The notes under the pieces are model-generated. The model was not told the DNA's origin, made no database searches, and saw only the letters and a program-made list of their open reading frames with translations. From Clostridium beijerinckii (GTDB taxonomy: Bacteria > Bacillota > Clostridia > Clostridiales > Clostridiaceae): a stretch of 64,000 nt of DNA. Position 1 is the stretch's first letter. Every line of letters begins with the position of its first letter. Location: contig NZ_CP144906.1 in the NCBI RefSeq assembly GCF_036699995.1, positions 1,984,001-2,048,000 of the forward strand, given 5' to 3'. Position numbers and translations under genes: made by a program. Shown here piece after piece: positions 8,919-18,198 of the stretch.

Positions 8919-8964
8919 ATATTAGATGAATTAGTAAATTTACGTTAAGGGCGTGATAAAGCAG

Positions 8965-9702
8965 ATGGCTTATAAAGAGTTTGCCAACATATATGATGAA
9001 TTAATATATGAGGATATTAATTATGATAAAGTTGCAGATAAGATTATAAATATATGTAGAGAAAATAATTTAAAATTTGAAGATTATTTGGATTTGGCAT
9101 GCGGAACTGGAAATGTTTCGATTAATGTAGCAAAATACTTTAAAACTGTTTATGCAGTAGATTTGTCAGATGATATGTTAAATGTAGCTTTTGATAAATT
9201 TAAAAAGAATAAAATTAAAGCAAAAGTAATTTGTCAAGATATGTGTGAGTTAAGTTTAAATAAAAGGTTTGATCTTATAACTTCTGTTCTTGATTCAACT
9301 AATTATATAACAGAGGATGAAGATTTGCTTGATTATTTCTCAAATGTATATGAACATTTAAAGGAAAATGGTATATTTATTTTTGATATAAATTCGTATT
9401 ATAAACTTTCTACCGTTCTCGGAAATAATATATACACTTACAGTTCTGAAGAAATTTTTTATACATGGGAAAATTCATTTGAAGATGATGTATTAAATAT
9501 GTTTTTAACATTCTTCGTAAAAACCGAAAATGAATTATATAAAAAATTTGAAGAAGAGCATTTTGAGAGAGCTTATAAAGAAAGCTATATAGAAGATATA
9601 TTAAAAAAATGTAACTTTAGAATAATAAATAAGTTTTCAGGATATTCTGATGAGGAAGTAAATGAAAATAGTGAAAGAATACTTTACATAGTAAGTAAAT
9701 AA
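8965..9702 (+). CDS. Class I SAM-dependent methyltransferase
   Basis: A soluble protein of 245 residues from the ATG at 8965 ([12 protein letters not shown]), which has AAGGGCGTG nine bases upstream; a GTG at 8953 would add four residues but leaves no room for a ribosome site. The SAM-binding motif I is [10 protein letters not shown], followed by AVDLSDDML and a motif like [14 protein letters not shown]. The substrate is unknown: this YjiC/YqeM-like type is common next to hslO in clostridia, which I cannot test here. The ATG of hslO is 27 bp downstream, so the two are probably co-transcribed. Confidence 0.82.
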   Translation: MAYKEFANIYDELIYEDINYDKVADKIINICRENNLKFEDYLDLACGTGNVSINVAKYFKTVYAVDLSDDMLNVAFDKFKKNKIKAKVICQDMCELSLNKRFDLITSVLDSTNYITEDEDLLDYFSNVYEHLKENGIFIFDINSYYKLSTVLGNNIYTYSSEEIFYTWENSFEDDVLNMFLTFFVKTENELYKKFEEEHFERAYKESYIEDILKKCNFRIINKFSGYSDEEVNENSERILYIVSK

Positions 9703-9728
9703 GATATGAAATAGGAGATGAGATAACA

Positions 9729-10610
9729 ATGGAAGATAAAATAGTTAGAGCAACCGCTAAAAATGGAATGGTTAGAATAATAGCAGGAATCACTACGAAT
9801 TTAGTAAATGAGGGTAGTAAAATACATGAATGTACACCTGTAGCCTCAGCAGCTTTAGGGAGAATGTTAACTGCAGGTACACTTATAGGAACTACACTAA
9901 AAAGTGAAAAAGAAGTTGTAACTTTAAAAATAAATGGCAATGGAGAAATAAACGGAATAACAGTAACAGCACATAGTGATGCATCTGTTAAAGGATTTAT
10001 TGGAAATCCATATGTTGATATGCCTCTTAATGAAAAAGGAAAATTAGATGTTGGAGGAGCTATTGGAACAGATGGTATTTTATATGTAATAAAGGATTTA
10101 GGACTTAGAGATCCATATATTGGACAAGTGCCAATACAAACTGGAGAAATAGCAGAAGATTTTGCATATTATTTCACAGTATCAGAGCAAACACCATCAG
10201 CAGTGTCACTTGGTGTATTAGTTGATCGAGATTTATCTATAAAAGCTGCAGGTGGATTCATAGTGCAAATGATGCCGGGTGCAGATGAACTTCTTGCAGA
10301 TGTTATAACATATAGATTAGAAGAAATTCCACCAATAACTACATTAATAAGTGAAGGAAAAACAATAGAAGAAATTTTGGAGTATATTTTTGATGGAATG
10401 GATTTAAAAGTATTAGATTCTTTAACTCCAGAATATAAATGTGATTGTTCTAGAGAAAGAGTTGAAAAAGCCTTAATATCTATTGGAAAGGAAACTCTTC
10501 AAGAGATATATGATGACAAAAAGAATGAAGAAATAGTATGCAACTTTTGCAATACTAAATATGAATTCACTAATGATGAAATAGGAGAATTATTAAATAA
10601 TAGTAGATAA
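9729..10610 (+). CDS. hslO: Hsp33 redox-regulated chaperone (HslO)
   Basis: A holding chaperone switched on by oxidation and unfolding. The 293-residue length is normal. The N-terminal domain has [21 protein letters not shown], and the C-terminal zinc switch has the family's four cysteines: the CDC pair in [12 protein letters not shown] and the CNFC pair in [26 protein letters not shown] precedes the ATG. It follows the methyltransferase and is ended by the terminator at 10650. Confidence 0.95.
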   Translation: MEDKIVRATAKNGMVRIIAGITTNLVNEGSKIHECTPVASAALGRMLTAGTLIGTTLKSEKEVVTLKINGNGEINGITVTAHSDASVKGFIGNPYVDMPLNEKGKLDVGGAIGTDGILYVIKDLGLRDPYIGQVPIQTGEIAEDFAYYFTVSEQTPSAVSLGVLVDRDLSIKAAGGFIVQMMPGADELLADVITYRLEEIPPITTLISEGKTIEEILEYIFDGMDLKVLDSLTPEYKCDCSRERVEKALISIGKETLQEIYDDKKNEEIVCNFCNTKYEFTNDEIGELLNNSR

Positions 10611-10649
10611 ACATACTAAAATTATAGAATAAAAATAATAAGAAGATAC

Positions 10650-10696
10650 AGAGAATAATTTGGAAGACTATGAAAAAGCAGATTATTCTCTTTTTT
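10650..10696 (+). terminator. Terminator after hslO
   Basis: AGAGAATAAT and ATTATTCTCT form a stem around a 22-base loop, followed by T6. Confidence 0.85.
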
Positions 10697-10750
10697 CGTG
10701 CATAAATATTATAGCAGAATATTTTTTATTTTAATGAAGGAGTGCATGTT

Positions 10751-11506
10751 ATGAAAAAATTTTTGGATATTATCTTTGGTATGATTATTATAGTATATAT
10801 TGCAGTAATAAATATTATAAGCAGCTCTAAAATCTCATTTAGTATTCCTATTTTTATTTTAGGAGTTACTTTAATAATATATCATTTTATTAAGAGGAGA
10901 ATAGAAAGTAATAAGCTTATATATAGGTATTTTAAAGTTTTAAAAGTACTAATTTGCATAGGGGTTATATTTTTTTTAGGAATAGAAATTTTTATAATTA
11001 ATTATCCTAAATATAATAAGGGGAATGCAGATTATATTATTGTTTTGGGAGCAGGACTTGATACTAATTCTAACCCAAGTTTAATCCTTCAAGGAAGGTT
11101 GGATGCAGCTTTAGAATACATAAAAGAAGATGATTATAGATTCATTGTTTTATCAGGAGGACAAGGATCTGACGAGAAGCTGCCAGAATCACATGCAATG
11201 AAAAAATATTTATTGGATAGGGGAGTTGACGAGAAAAAAGTAATAATTGAGGATAAGTCAAGGAATACGGATGAGAATTTTAAATTTTCAAAAGTAAAAA
11301 TAGAAGAGAATAGTGGAAGACCTCTAGATAAACTTAATATTGAAATAGTAACAAGTGATTTTCATGCTCTTAGAAGCAGTATCTTAGCAAAGAAAAATGG
11401 ATATGTAAATTATAGTAATTATTCTAGTCATACTGTATGGTATCTAATCCCTATAACATATACAAGAGAAGCTTTTGCTATTGTTAAAAGTATAATATTT
11501 GATTAA
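10751..11506 (+). CDS. YdcF/DUF218 family membrane protein
   Basis: From the ATG at 10751 the protein has 251 residues; GAAGGAG lies eight bases upstream, so the GTG at 10742 is unlikely. Three hydrophobic segments (about 7-25, 30-47 and 65-85) precede a DUF218 domain with YIIVLGAG, GRLDAAL, VLSGGQGSDE, the PESHAM region, SRNTDEN and VTSDFHALRS. Relatives include SanA/YdcF/ElyC, membrane proteins linked to envelope polymer handling. The true substrate is unknown. Confidence 0.8.
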   Translation: MKKFLDIIFGMIIIVYIAVINIISSSKISFSIPIFILGVTLIIYHFIKRRIESNKLIYRYFKVLKVLICIGVIFFLGIEIFIINYPKYNKGNADYIIVLGAGLDTNSNPSLILQGRLDAALEYIKEDDYRFIVLSGGQGSDEKLPESHAMKKYLLDRGVDEKKVIIEDKSRNTDENFKFSKVKIEENSGRPLDKLNIEIVTSDFHALRSSILAKKNGYVNYSNYSSHTVWYLIPITYTREAFAIVKSIIFD

Positions 11507-11554
11507 TATTAATATACAATTGAATTTTATTAACTTGAAAGGATAGCTTAAACA

Positions 11555-12400
11555 ATGAGGATAAATAAATTATTTAGTAACTATGGAATTTGTTCTCGAA
11601 AGGAAACAAATAGATTGATTGAAGAAAAGAGAATTATTATAAATGGAAGATATTGTGTTGAGGGACAATGGGTAAATGATTCAGATGAGATAATATTTGA
11701 CGGTAAACCAATTTCTACAGTGGAAAAAGTATATATTATCTTGAATAAACCAGTTGGAATTACTTGTACTGCAGAGAATAAAGTTAGTGATAATATAATT
11801 TCCTATATGAAATATCCACACTACATATTTCCAGTTGGTAGATTAGATAAAGACTCGCAAGGTCTTATTTTAATGACTAATGATGGTGAAGTTGCTAATA
11901 GGATTTTAGAAAGTGATAATATGCATGAAAAAGAATATTTAGTTCAAGTAAATAAAAACTTTGATGATGAATTTTTAAAGAGGATGTCTGATGGAGTGGA
12001 GATTACAGGAAATAAAGGTTCTGGTGTTAGAAGGATAAGTGATAAATTAGGTTTATATAAGAAAATAGAAGATAAAGAAAATCGACTAGGGGAAGAAAAT
12101 CTAGGTGACTCATCCATAGTACAGTTGAAAGAATTGAAAAACATAGAACATGAAAAAAATAAATTTGTTAAAACAAGACCATGTCAAGTAGAAAGGGTAG
12201 ATGATAATACATTTAAAATTATACTAACTCAGGGGATGAATAAACAAATCCGTAAGATGAGCGGAACTTTAGGTTATAAGGTTATTAAACTTGAAAGAAT
12301 TAGAATAATGAACATAAGGCTTAATGATCTGGAGATAGGAAAATGGAGGTACTTGGAGGAAAATGAAATAAAAAGCCTTAAAAATGAATTGTTTAGGTAA
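11555..12400 (+). CDS. rRNA pseudouridine synthase, RluF-like, with an inserted segment
   Basis: An RsuA/RluB/RluF-type enzyme of 281 residues. An S4 RNA-binding domain (about 1-45, MRINKLFSNYGICSRKE) is followed by the catalytic domain with LNKPVGITCT and GRLDKDSQGLILMTNDG, in which the Asp is catalytic, and TQGMNKQIRKMSGTLGYKV plus LERIRIMNI near the end, as in RluF (U2604 of 23S rRNA). Between about residues 155 and 210 is a charged, repeat-poor segment that E. coli RluF lacks. No frameshift is apparent. The exact uridine target is inferred. Confidence 0.85.
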   Translation: MRINKLFSNYGICSRKETNRLIEEKRIIINGRYCVEGQWVNDSDEIIFDGKPISTVEKVYIILNKPVGITCTAENKVSDNIISYMKYPHYIFPVGRLDKDSQGLILMTNDGEVANRILESDNMHEKEYLVQVNKNFDDEFLKRMSDGVEITGNKGSGVRRISDKLGLYKKIEDKENRLGEENLGDSSIVQLKELKNIEHEKNKFVKTRPCQVERVDDNTFKIILTQGMNKQIRKMSGTLGYKVIKLERIRIMNIRLNDLEIGKWRYLEENEIKSLKNELFR

Positions 12401-12623
12401 AATATATTTTAGTTAACACCAATTTTGGGCTAAGCTTGATAAGCATATAAGTAAACTTTATTGAAAAGGATATATCCCTATGAGATAATTAAATTAAATA
12501 TAGTAAAGTTACAGTTAAAATTATAAGTAAATTCTATAATATAGGGATAGGGATATTTAGCCTTTTTATTATATAAACAACTATAGTTTTGAAGAAATAT
12601 TTTGATTCACATGGAGAGATAGT

Positions 12624-12953
12624 ATGAAAAAAGAATTGATAAAAGCAATTGAAGCAGCAGAAAGATATAATTTATTTTTAAAGGTAGTGACATCAGTTAG
12701 AAGCTACGATTCATATAACAGCTTTTTTAATATTTACGATGAACATGAAGAGGCATGCAGAAGAATTGTTGTACTTACTAAGACAAAGGAATTGGAAGAA
12801 GTTTATGATGAAGATCCAACAGAAGAAATAAAAGAATGCAAAATAGTTCAAGGTAATTTATGGATAAAGGATTATTCCCTGTTGACGAATCCAGATAAAA
12901 TAAATTTATCAAGTTTATATGTTATTAAGAATTTGATTGAGGAACTATTATGA
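12624..12953 (+). CDS. Unrecognised small protein coupled to a histidine kinase
   Basis: A 109-residue protein with no signal peptide or membrane segment. It is mixed charge, with acidic patches (DEHEEACRR, EVYDEDPTEEIKE) and two Cys. I do not recognise the family. Its stop overlaps the kinase start by 4 bp (ATGA at 12950), so the two are translationally coupled and probably act together. GGAGAG precedes its ATG. A role as a cytosolic partner or modulator of the kinase is only an inference from this coupling. Confidence 0.75.
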   Translation: MKKELIKAIEAAERYNLFLKVVTSVRSYDSYNSFFNIYDEHEEACRRIVVLTKTKELEEVYDEDPTEEIKECKIVQGNLWIKDYSLLTNPDKINLSSLYVIKNLIEELL

Positions 12954-14395
12954 AAATAAAGAAACGTCTAACCATTTCAAATATATTCATGTTAATTATA
13001 CCTGTAATTATCATATTTATTATTGCATTTATAATGAATATTCCATTTTCAAAGGCTTATGAAAATAAATTTGAAGGTTATAGGGAGCATGATCAGAATG
13101 CTTATTTCATTCAACAAAGTTTAAAACCAGATATGAGAAATATAGAAAATAAAAATGATTTAGATAAATTTCCAGAGCAATTACAGAAATTTCTTGATCC
13201 TAAGGGATATCATCTAATAATAACATATGATGGGGAAATTGTGTCATCAAATATTGAAGATAAGGATAAAGAAGCTATTTCGATGATAGGAGATGATGTA
13301 CTTTTTAAATCTAATTCATTAGTTTTAGAGATGAACTCTATATCCTTAGTTAAAAATAGCTTTGTTAAGGATAATAAAGTAGTAAATATTATTGCAATAA
13401 ATCCATCATATAAACCTGTAAGGATTGACATAAAAAATGAAATGTCAACTTTGGTAATAAGCTATATAATAATAGTTATTATAGTTTCACTAATTGTTGT
13501 CACGATAACTAATGCTATACTATCCAGTAAGATTTATAAGAAATTGATTCGCCCTTTAGAACTTTTAAGCTATGGGGCTGAACAGATAAAAAACGGAAAT
13601 CTGGACTTTGAAATGAATTATGAAAGTGATGATGAATTTGGACAAGTTTGTGGTGATTTTGATGAAATGAGATTAAGATTAAAACATTCGGTCGATATGC
13701 AGCTAAAATATGAAGAAGATAGAAAGCAACTAGTGGTAGGAATATCCCATGATCTAAGAACACCATTAACTGCAATTAAAGGTTATGTGGAAGGATTACG
13801 TGATGGGGTAGCAAATACTCCTGAAAAACAAAAAAAGTATTTAGACACAATTTATACTAAGGCTTGTGATATGGATGTATTAGTTGATAGTCTGTTCCTT
13901 TTTTCTAAATTAGATACAGGCAGGTTTCCATTTAAATTTGATTTAGTAAGCATTAGGGAATATATAGAGAGTTTTTACAGGTGTGCTAAGAAAGAGTTTT
14001 ATGGAAAAAACGTTGAAATTTCATTTGAAAGTAAATGTGAGAATTCAACATTAGTGAAACTCGATTATAATGAAATAAATAGAGTTCTTCTGAATATATT
14101 GGATAATAGTGTTAAATATAAGCAGAAGAATTTAGTTAAAATAAAAATTAAATTGTATGAAGATGAGGAATTTGCAATATTAGAAATTAGTGATAATGGT
14201 TCAGGAGTTCCTGATGAAGAGCTTTCAAAGTTATTTCTAAGTTTTTATAGAGGAGATGTTTCACGAACAAAGCCTAATGAAGGAAGTGGACTTGGATTAG
14301 CTATAGCAAAACATATAATAGAAGCGCATGATGGAGATATTAAAGCTTTTAATAATGATGGACTTACAATAAGAATAACATTACCTAAAAGATAA
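12950..14395 (+). CDS. Sensor histidine kinase with HAMP domain
   Basis: 481 residues: a first membrane helix (about 10-30), an extracytoplasmic sensor region of about 130 residues, a second helix (about 165-190), HAMP (about 190-245), HisKA with phospho-acceptor H267 in GISHDLRTPLTAIKGY, and HATPase_c with N box NRVLLNILDNSVKY, G1 DNGSGVPD and G2 GSGLGLAIAKHI. It is an intact membrane kinase. It lies between the small coupled protein and the response regulator, with the efflux operon next, so it probably controls that pump. The ligand cannot be read from the sequence. Confidence 0.93.
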   Translation: MKIKKRLTISNIFMLIIPVIIIFIIAFIMNIPFSKAYENKFEGYREHDQNAYFIQQSLKPDMRNIENKNDLDKFPEQLQKFLDPKGYHLIITYDGEIVSSNIEDKDKEAISMIGDDVLFKSNSLVLEMNSISLVKNSFVKDNKVVNIIAINPSYKPVRIDIKNEMSTLVISYIIIVIIVSLIVVTITNAILSSKIYKKLIRPLELLSYGAEQIKNGNLDFEMNYESDDEFGQVCGDFDEMRLRLKHSVDMQLKYEEDRKQLVVGISHDLRTPLTAIKGYVEGLRDGVANTPEKQKKYLDTIYTKACDMDVLVDSLFLFSKLDTGRFPFKFDLVSIREYIESFYRCAKKEFYGKNVEISFESKCENSTLVKLDYNEINRVLLNILDNSVKYKQKNLVKIKIKLYEDEEFAILEISDNGSGVPDEELSKLFLSFYRGDVSRTKPNEGSGLGLAIAKHIIEAHDGDIKAFNNDGLTIRITLPKR

Positions 14396-14436
14396 TTGTA
14401 AAACAGAGATATATTATAAAGTAGGGAGGATAGTCA

Positions 14437-15135
14437 ATGAAAAAGATATTGATAATAGAAGATGATGAAAGTATAGCTGAATTAGAAAGAGATTATCTGG
14501 AGATAACTGGATTTAAAACAGAAATTGCTCAAGATGGATATAAAGGACTAGATCTTGCGCTAAATGAAGAATTTGATTTGATACTTTTAGATGTTATGCT
14601 GCCAGGAAAGGACGGATTTAAAGTTTGTCAGGAGATAAGAGCTGTTAAAGAAATACCCATTTTGATGGTAACTGCTAAAAAAGAAGATATCTATAAAATA
14701 CAAGGACTCGGCATAGGTGCTGATGACTATATTGTTAAGCCATTTAGTCCAAGCGAACTTGTAGCAAGAGTAAATGCACATATTTCTAGATATGAACGTC
14801 TCACAACCATTGAAAAAAATAGCGATAATGAAAAAAGTTCAATAACTATTGGGCGTATTAAAATTTTACTTAAAGCAAGAAGAGTTTATATAGGGAAAAA
14901 TGAAGTTAAATTTGCTAACAAGGAATTTGAACTTTTAATGTTCTTAGCTTCAAACCCTAATATCGTATTTTCAAAAGATACATTGCTAGACAGGATATGG
15001 GGAGAAGAATCTTTAGGAGATAGTTCTACTGTGACTGTACATATTAATAGAATAAGGGAGAAGATTGAGTTAGATAGCAGTAATCCTGAGTATATTGAAA
15101 CTGTGTGGGGAGCTGGATATAGATTTAACTTATAA
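14437..15135 (+). CDS. OmpR-family response regulator
   Basis: 232 residues. Receiver domain with acidic pocket D9-D10, phospho-acceptor D52 in LLLDVMLPGKDG, and K101 in IVKPFSPSE; then a C-terminal winged helix with FELLMFLASNPNIVFSK and VTVHINRIREKI. It follows the kinase by 41 bp with AGGGAGGA upstream and is ended by a strong terminator. The phased repeats at 15322-15363, just upstream of the efflux operon, are its likely binding site. Confidence 0.94.
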   Translation: MKKILIIEDDESIAELERDYLEITGFKTEIAQDGYKGLDLALNEEFDLILLDVMLPGKDGFKVCQEIRAVKEIPILMVTAKKEDIYKIQGLGIGADDYIVKPFSPSELVARVNAHISRYERLTTIEKNSDNEKSSITIGRIKILLKARRVYIGKNEVKFANKEFELLMFLASNPNIVFSKDTLLDRIWGEESLGDSSTVTVHINRIREKIELDSSNPEYIETVWGAGYRFNL

Positions 15136-15243
15136 ATTTATAATTATTTGATATTGAACAAAAATATGTTTATTTTAACAATGATTTATATCATAAGCCT
15201 AAAAAACATGGTATGGAGAAAAATAACAAAAATCATGAAATGC

Positions 15244-15308
15244 AATCTAGAGGTGCAATTAGCATTTGTAAAGAAATACAAAAGTTAATTGCACCTCTAG
15301 ATTTTTTA
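15244..15308 (+). terminator. Long terminator of the two-component operon
   Basis: An 18-bp perfect stem (AATCTAGAGGTGCAATTA and its complement at 15286-15303), extended by an inner TTTGTA/TACAAA stem, precedes a T run. It separates the regulator from the efflux operon. Confidence 0.9.
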
Positions 15309-15321
15309 TTTATAATTATTA

Positions 15322-15363
15322 AATTTAACATGAATTTAACATTTGTTTATATTCTGTTTATAT
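15322..15363. promoter_or_regulatory. Phased direct repeats, likely OmpR-type regulator site
   Basis: AATTTAACAT occurs at 15322-15331 and 15333-15342, and TGTTTATAT at 15344-15352 and 15355-15363. Each pair has an 11-bp period, one helical turn, typical of OmpR/PhoB-type sites. The array lies between the kinase/regulator operon and the efflux operon. In the 324-bp gap 15136-15459 the terminator and these repeats are the only structure I see. Confidence 0.6.
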
Positions 15364-15459
15364 ATGTGTAATAGAGATGTTACAATCCTTTATTATAATT
15401 AGAAAATAAATTTAAAATAGAATAATATTACTAAATGACAAATTGAGGAGGAAACAAGA

Positions 15460-16707
15460 TTGAGAAAAACATTTATAAGTTTTTTAATTGGAGCTTTAGT
15501 GGTTTCTAGTAGTATATCAATGATTAATATACCAAGTGCATATGCTGACACTACTGATAATAGTACAATTAACGAAGTGCCTGATGATAGCGGGACGATT
15601 AAAGTATCATTAGAAAACATAAGAGATATCATGACTGAAAATAATTTAGATATTAAGATTAAGAAGAATAATTTAAAAATAGCACAAGAGGAATATCATG
15701 ATGCATTAGATGATTATGATAGTGCGAAGAGTGCATATGATACTTATAGTGATAAAGAGAATATCGAGTCAAACTATGAAGCGGCAAAAAATGCTTATGA
15801 AAATTGTACAGATGTAACTCAAAAGGAAACTCTCAAAGCAGCTTTCGATACAGCAAAAGCAGCTTATGATGCGAAAAATGCTTATGATAATGCTGATACA
15901 ACTTTAACGACAAAGCGAGATGCTTTTAAAACAGCTAGGGATGATTATAATAAGGAAATTGAAGATCAAGTATACGCAGCTCAACAGGCATACATAACTT
16001 ATTTGTCTGATTTACCAAATGAAAAAATAGAAGAAGATACAGTGAATATTAATACTAAGAAAGAACAAATATATAAACTTCAATATGATAGTGGTTTTAT
16101 ATCTAAAAATAAATATACTGAATTATTACAAGGAAATACTTCAGTTGACGACTTGAATTCGTCAAAGAATACGGCAGAGCTTGATAAACTTAAGCTATTC
16201 AACTTACTTGGAATAAGTTCTGAGAGTAAAGTTACATTTGAAAATGATATAGATAAAAATTTTGATGTTATACCTAAAATTAATTATGAAGATGATTTAA
16301 GCAAAATGCTTGAAAATAATATTGATATAAAACTTCAAAACGATGAGATTGATGATTTAGATGATGCTGAAGATGATTATGATAATAAAGATATTTATGA
16401 TAATAAAGTTGAGGAAGCAAATAATAAATTAAAGTCGCTAATGAATAGTACTGAGACAAGCTTTAAGAAACAATATAATGATTTAATGACTTCTTACAAT
16501 TCAATAAAAAGCAGTTATGATGTGATAAACCAGAAACAAAAAGAATATGAAATTGAGCAAACAAAATATGATTATGGATTTGTTTCAAAAAATGATGTCG
16601 ATGCTGCGAAATTGACTTTAGATAGCAAGAATGCAGATTTTATAAATAAAAGAAATCAATGCTATTTATCTTATTTAAAGTACATTGAAATGAAAGAGGG
16701 TTACTAA
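15460..16707 (+). CDS. TolC-like secreted efflux component
   Basis: 415 residues, starting at a TTG with GAGGAGG upstream. A signal peptide ends at AYA (27-29) before D30. The rest is almost all helical heptads with Tyr/Ala/Asp/Lys-rich repeats (SAKSAYD, AAKNAYE, TAKAAYD) and two halves resembling the OEP/TolC family. In Gram-negatives such proteins form the outer-membrane channel; in an organism apparently without an outer membrane, it may act as a wall-spanning helical tube or an adaptor of the MacAB-like pump encoded next. The gene overlaps nothing but sits 2 bp before the adaptor. Confidence 0.78.
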   Translation: MRKTFISFLIGALVVSSSISMINIPSAYADTTDNSTINEVPDDSGTIKVSLENIRDIMTENNLDIKIKKNNLKIAQEEYHDALDDYDSAKSAYDTYSDKENIESNYEAAKNAYENCTDVTQKETLKAAFDTAKAAYDAKNAYDNADTTLTTKRDAFKTARDDYNKEIEDQVYAAQQAYITYLSDLPNEKIEEDTVNINTKKEQIYKLQYDSGFISKNKYTELLQGNTSVDDLNSSKNTAELDKLKLFNLLGISSESKVTFENDIDKNFDVIPKINYEDDLSKMLENNIDIKLQNDEIDDLDDAEDDYDNKDIYDNKVEEANNKLKSLMNSTETSFKKQYNDLMTSYNSIKSSYDVINQKQKEYEIEQTKYDYGFVSKNDVDAAKLTLDSKNADFINKRNQCYLSYLKYIEMKEGY

Positions 16708-16709
16708 AA

Positions 16710-18185
16710 TTGAAGCTTTTATTTAATAAAAAAACTTTGGCTAATAAAGAAATTATAGAAACAACTGAAGCAAGCAAGAAAAAATTTTTGACTAAAAAGA
16801 AAGTTATAAGTTTAGTTGCGATATTAGTTGTTTTAGCAATAGGAGCAGGTATTTATAAGGTTAAATTTGCTAAAACAAAAGTAACACAAAGCAGCGTTAA
16901 GTATACAACTCTTAAGAAAACAAATATTGCTACAACAATTAGTTCATCAGGCGCTATAAAGAGTGGAGATTCAACCAATATATATTCAAATTTAGAATAT
17001 AATGTTGCATCAATTAATGTTTCAGTTGGAGATGTAGTAAAAAAAGGGGATGTGCTTGCAACAATAGACACATCAACTCTTCAAGAACAACTTGCTGAGG
17101 CAGAACAAACTCTAAATGCAAATGAGCAAAAAAATCAGTTATCATTAACAAGCGCAAAACAAAAATATGATAATTTGCAATATTTACATGATAATAATTT
17201 ACAAACTGATATAATAAATGCTGAAAAAGCTGTTGATAGTGCAAAACTCGATATGGAAGATAAGAGTAAAGTTTATGAATATGATAAGGTCATGTTTCAA
17301 AATGGCGAAATTTCTCAGCAAGATCTAAATACAGCAAAAACAAATTATGAAAATTCTAAAGGGGTTTACGATAAATCAACGGTTGCATTAGAAGCAGCGA
17401 AAGTTAATGCTGATCAAGCATTATCTGAAGCAAAAACAGCTTATGAATCTGCTCAGGCAGCGGCTAATGATAAGAGTAATAGGCTTGCATATGAAGACAA
17501 GAAAAAGAAATTGCAAGATGCTCAGGTTGTAGCGACTGTAGATGGGACAGTAACTAATGTAAATGCCGTAGTAGGTATCCAAGCATCTGGGGCATTATTT
17601 GTAATTCAGGATTTAGATAATTTAATTGTTAATGCGAGTGTTGATGAAACAGATGTCGCAAAAGTAAAAGTGGGACAAAAAGCTCAAATAACAACGGATG
17701 CTTCAGGGGCTGATATTATTGATGCAGAAGTTGTAAGTGTTGAACCAGTTTCTAGTACTGCCAGTGCGAGTACAAGTACAACTAGTAGTAGTAACGGTAA
17801 AACTAGTACTAGTACTAGTAGCACTAGTAATACGACAAGCAGTGATGTATCTTTCACAGTTAAGGTACAGTTAACCGGTAAAAATGATAAGGTGAAAGTA
17901 GGTATGAATTCAGTAGTAAATATTATCACAGATGAAAAGGACGATATTTATTCAGTACCATATGGAGCAGTAATTAATAACAATGGACAAAACGAGGTTT
18001 ATGCAGCAGTTGAACAGGGTGGAAAATATGTCGTTAAGGAGATTCCTGTAACTAAAGGTATAGAATCAAATGCAAATGTTGAAATTGATGGTTCTGATCT
18101 ATCAGATGGAATGATTATACTTAATGAACCAACAAGTTATAAAGTTGGTGATCCAGTAGAAATAAATTCTAGAAAAGCAAAGTAG
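16710..18185 (+). CDS. MacA/HlyD-type membrane-fusion adaptor
   Basis: 491 residues from a TTG (AAAGAGGG upstream). One membrane helix (about 30-50) anchors it; then a biotinyl-lipoyl-like strand (VSVGDVVKKGDVLATID), a long coiled-coil hairpin (about 125-265), the second lipoyl half (VVATVDGTVTNVNAVVG) and beta-barrel domains. A Ser/Thr-rich stretch at about residues 348-380 interrupts the barrel. It would couple the ABC permease to the TolC-like protein. First of the two low-complexity inserts in this operon. Confidence 0.85.
   Translation: MKLLFNKKTLANKEIIETTEASKKKFLTKKKVISLVAILVVLAIGAGIYKVKFAKTKVTQSSVKYTTLKKTNIATTISSSGAIKSGDSTNIYSNLEYNVASINVSVGDVVKKGDVLATIDTSTLQEQLAEAEQTLNANEQKNQLSLTSAKQKYDNLQYLHDNNLQTDIINAEKAVDSAKLDMEDKSKVYEYDKVMFQNGEISQQDLNTAKTNYENSKGVYDKSTVALEAAKVNADQALSEAKTAYESAQAAANDKSNRLAYEDKKKKLQDAQVVATVDGTVTNVNAVVGIQASGALFVIQDLDNLIVNASVDETDVAKVKVGQKAQITTDASGADIIDAEVVSVEPVSSTASASTSTTSSSNGKTSTSTSSTSNTTSSDVSFTVKVQLTGKNDKVKVGMNSVVNIITDEKDDIYSVPYGAVINNNGQNEVYAAVEQGGKYVVKEIPVTKGIESNANVEIDGSDLSDGMIILNEPTSYKVGDPVEINSRKAK
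17752..17846 (+). repeat. Ser/Thr low-complexity, ACTAGT-rich segment in the adaptor
   Basis: Repeated AGT/ACT codons, with ACTAGT occurring several times, encode a Ser/Thr tract in the adaptor's extracytoplasmic part. Such DNA is prone to length change by slippage. Confidence 0.75.
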
Positions 18186-18198
18186 GGGGTGAGTGTCT

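Noticed and set aside
12470..12590. Possible long-range hairpin (AAAAGG...ATCCCTAT with ATAGGGAT...CCTTTT) before the small kinase-coupled gene
   Set aside because: The arms are about 60 bases apart with several mismatches, so it was not strong enough to list as a terminator.
15247..15303. AGAGGTGC, resembling the start of a lysine riboswitch
   Set aside because: It is only one arm of the long perfect terminator stem behind the response regulator; no other riboswitch element follows and the next gene is an efflux component.
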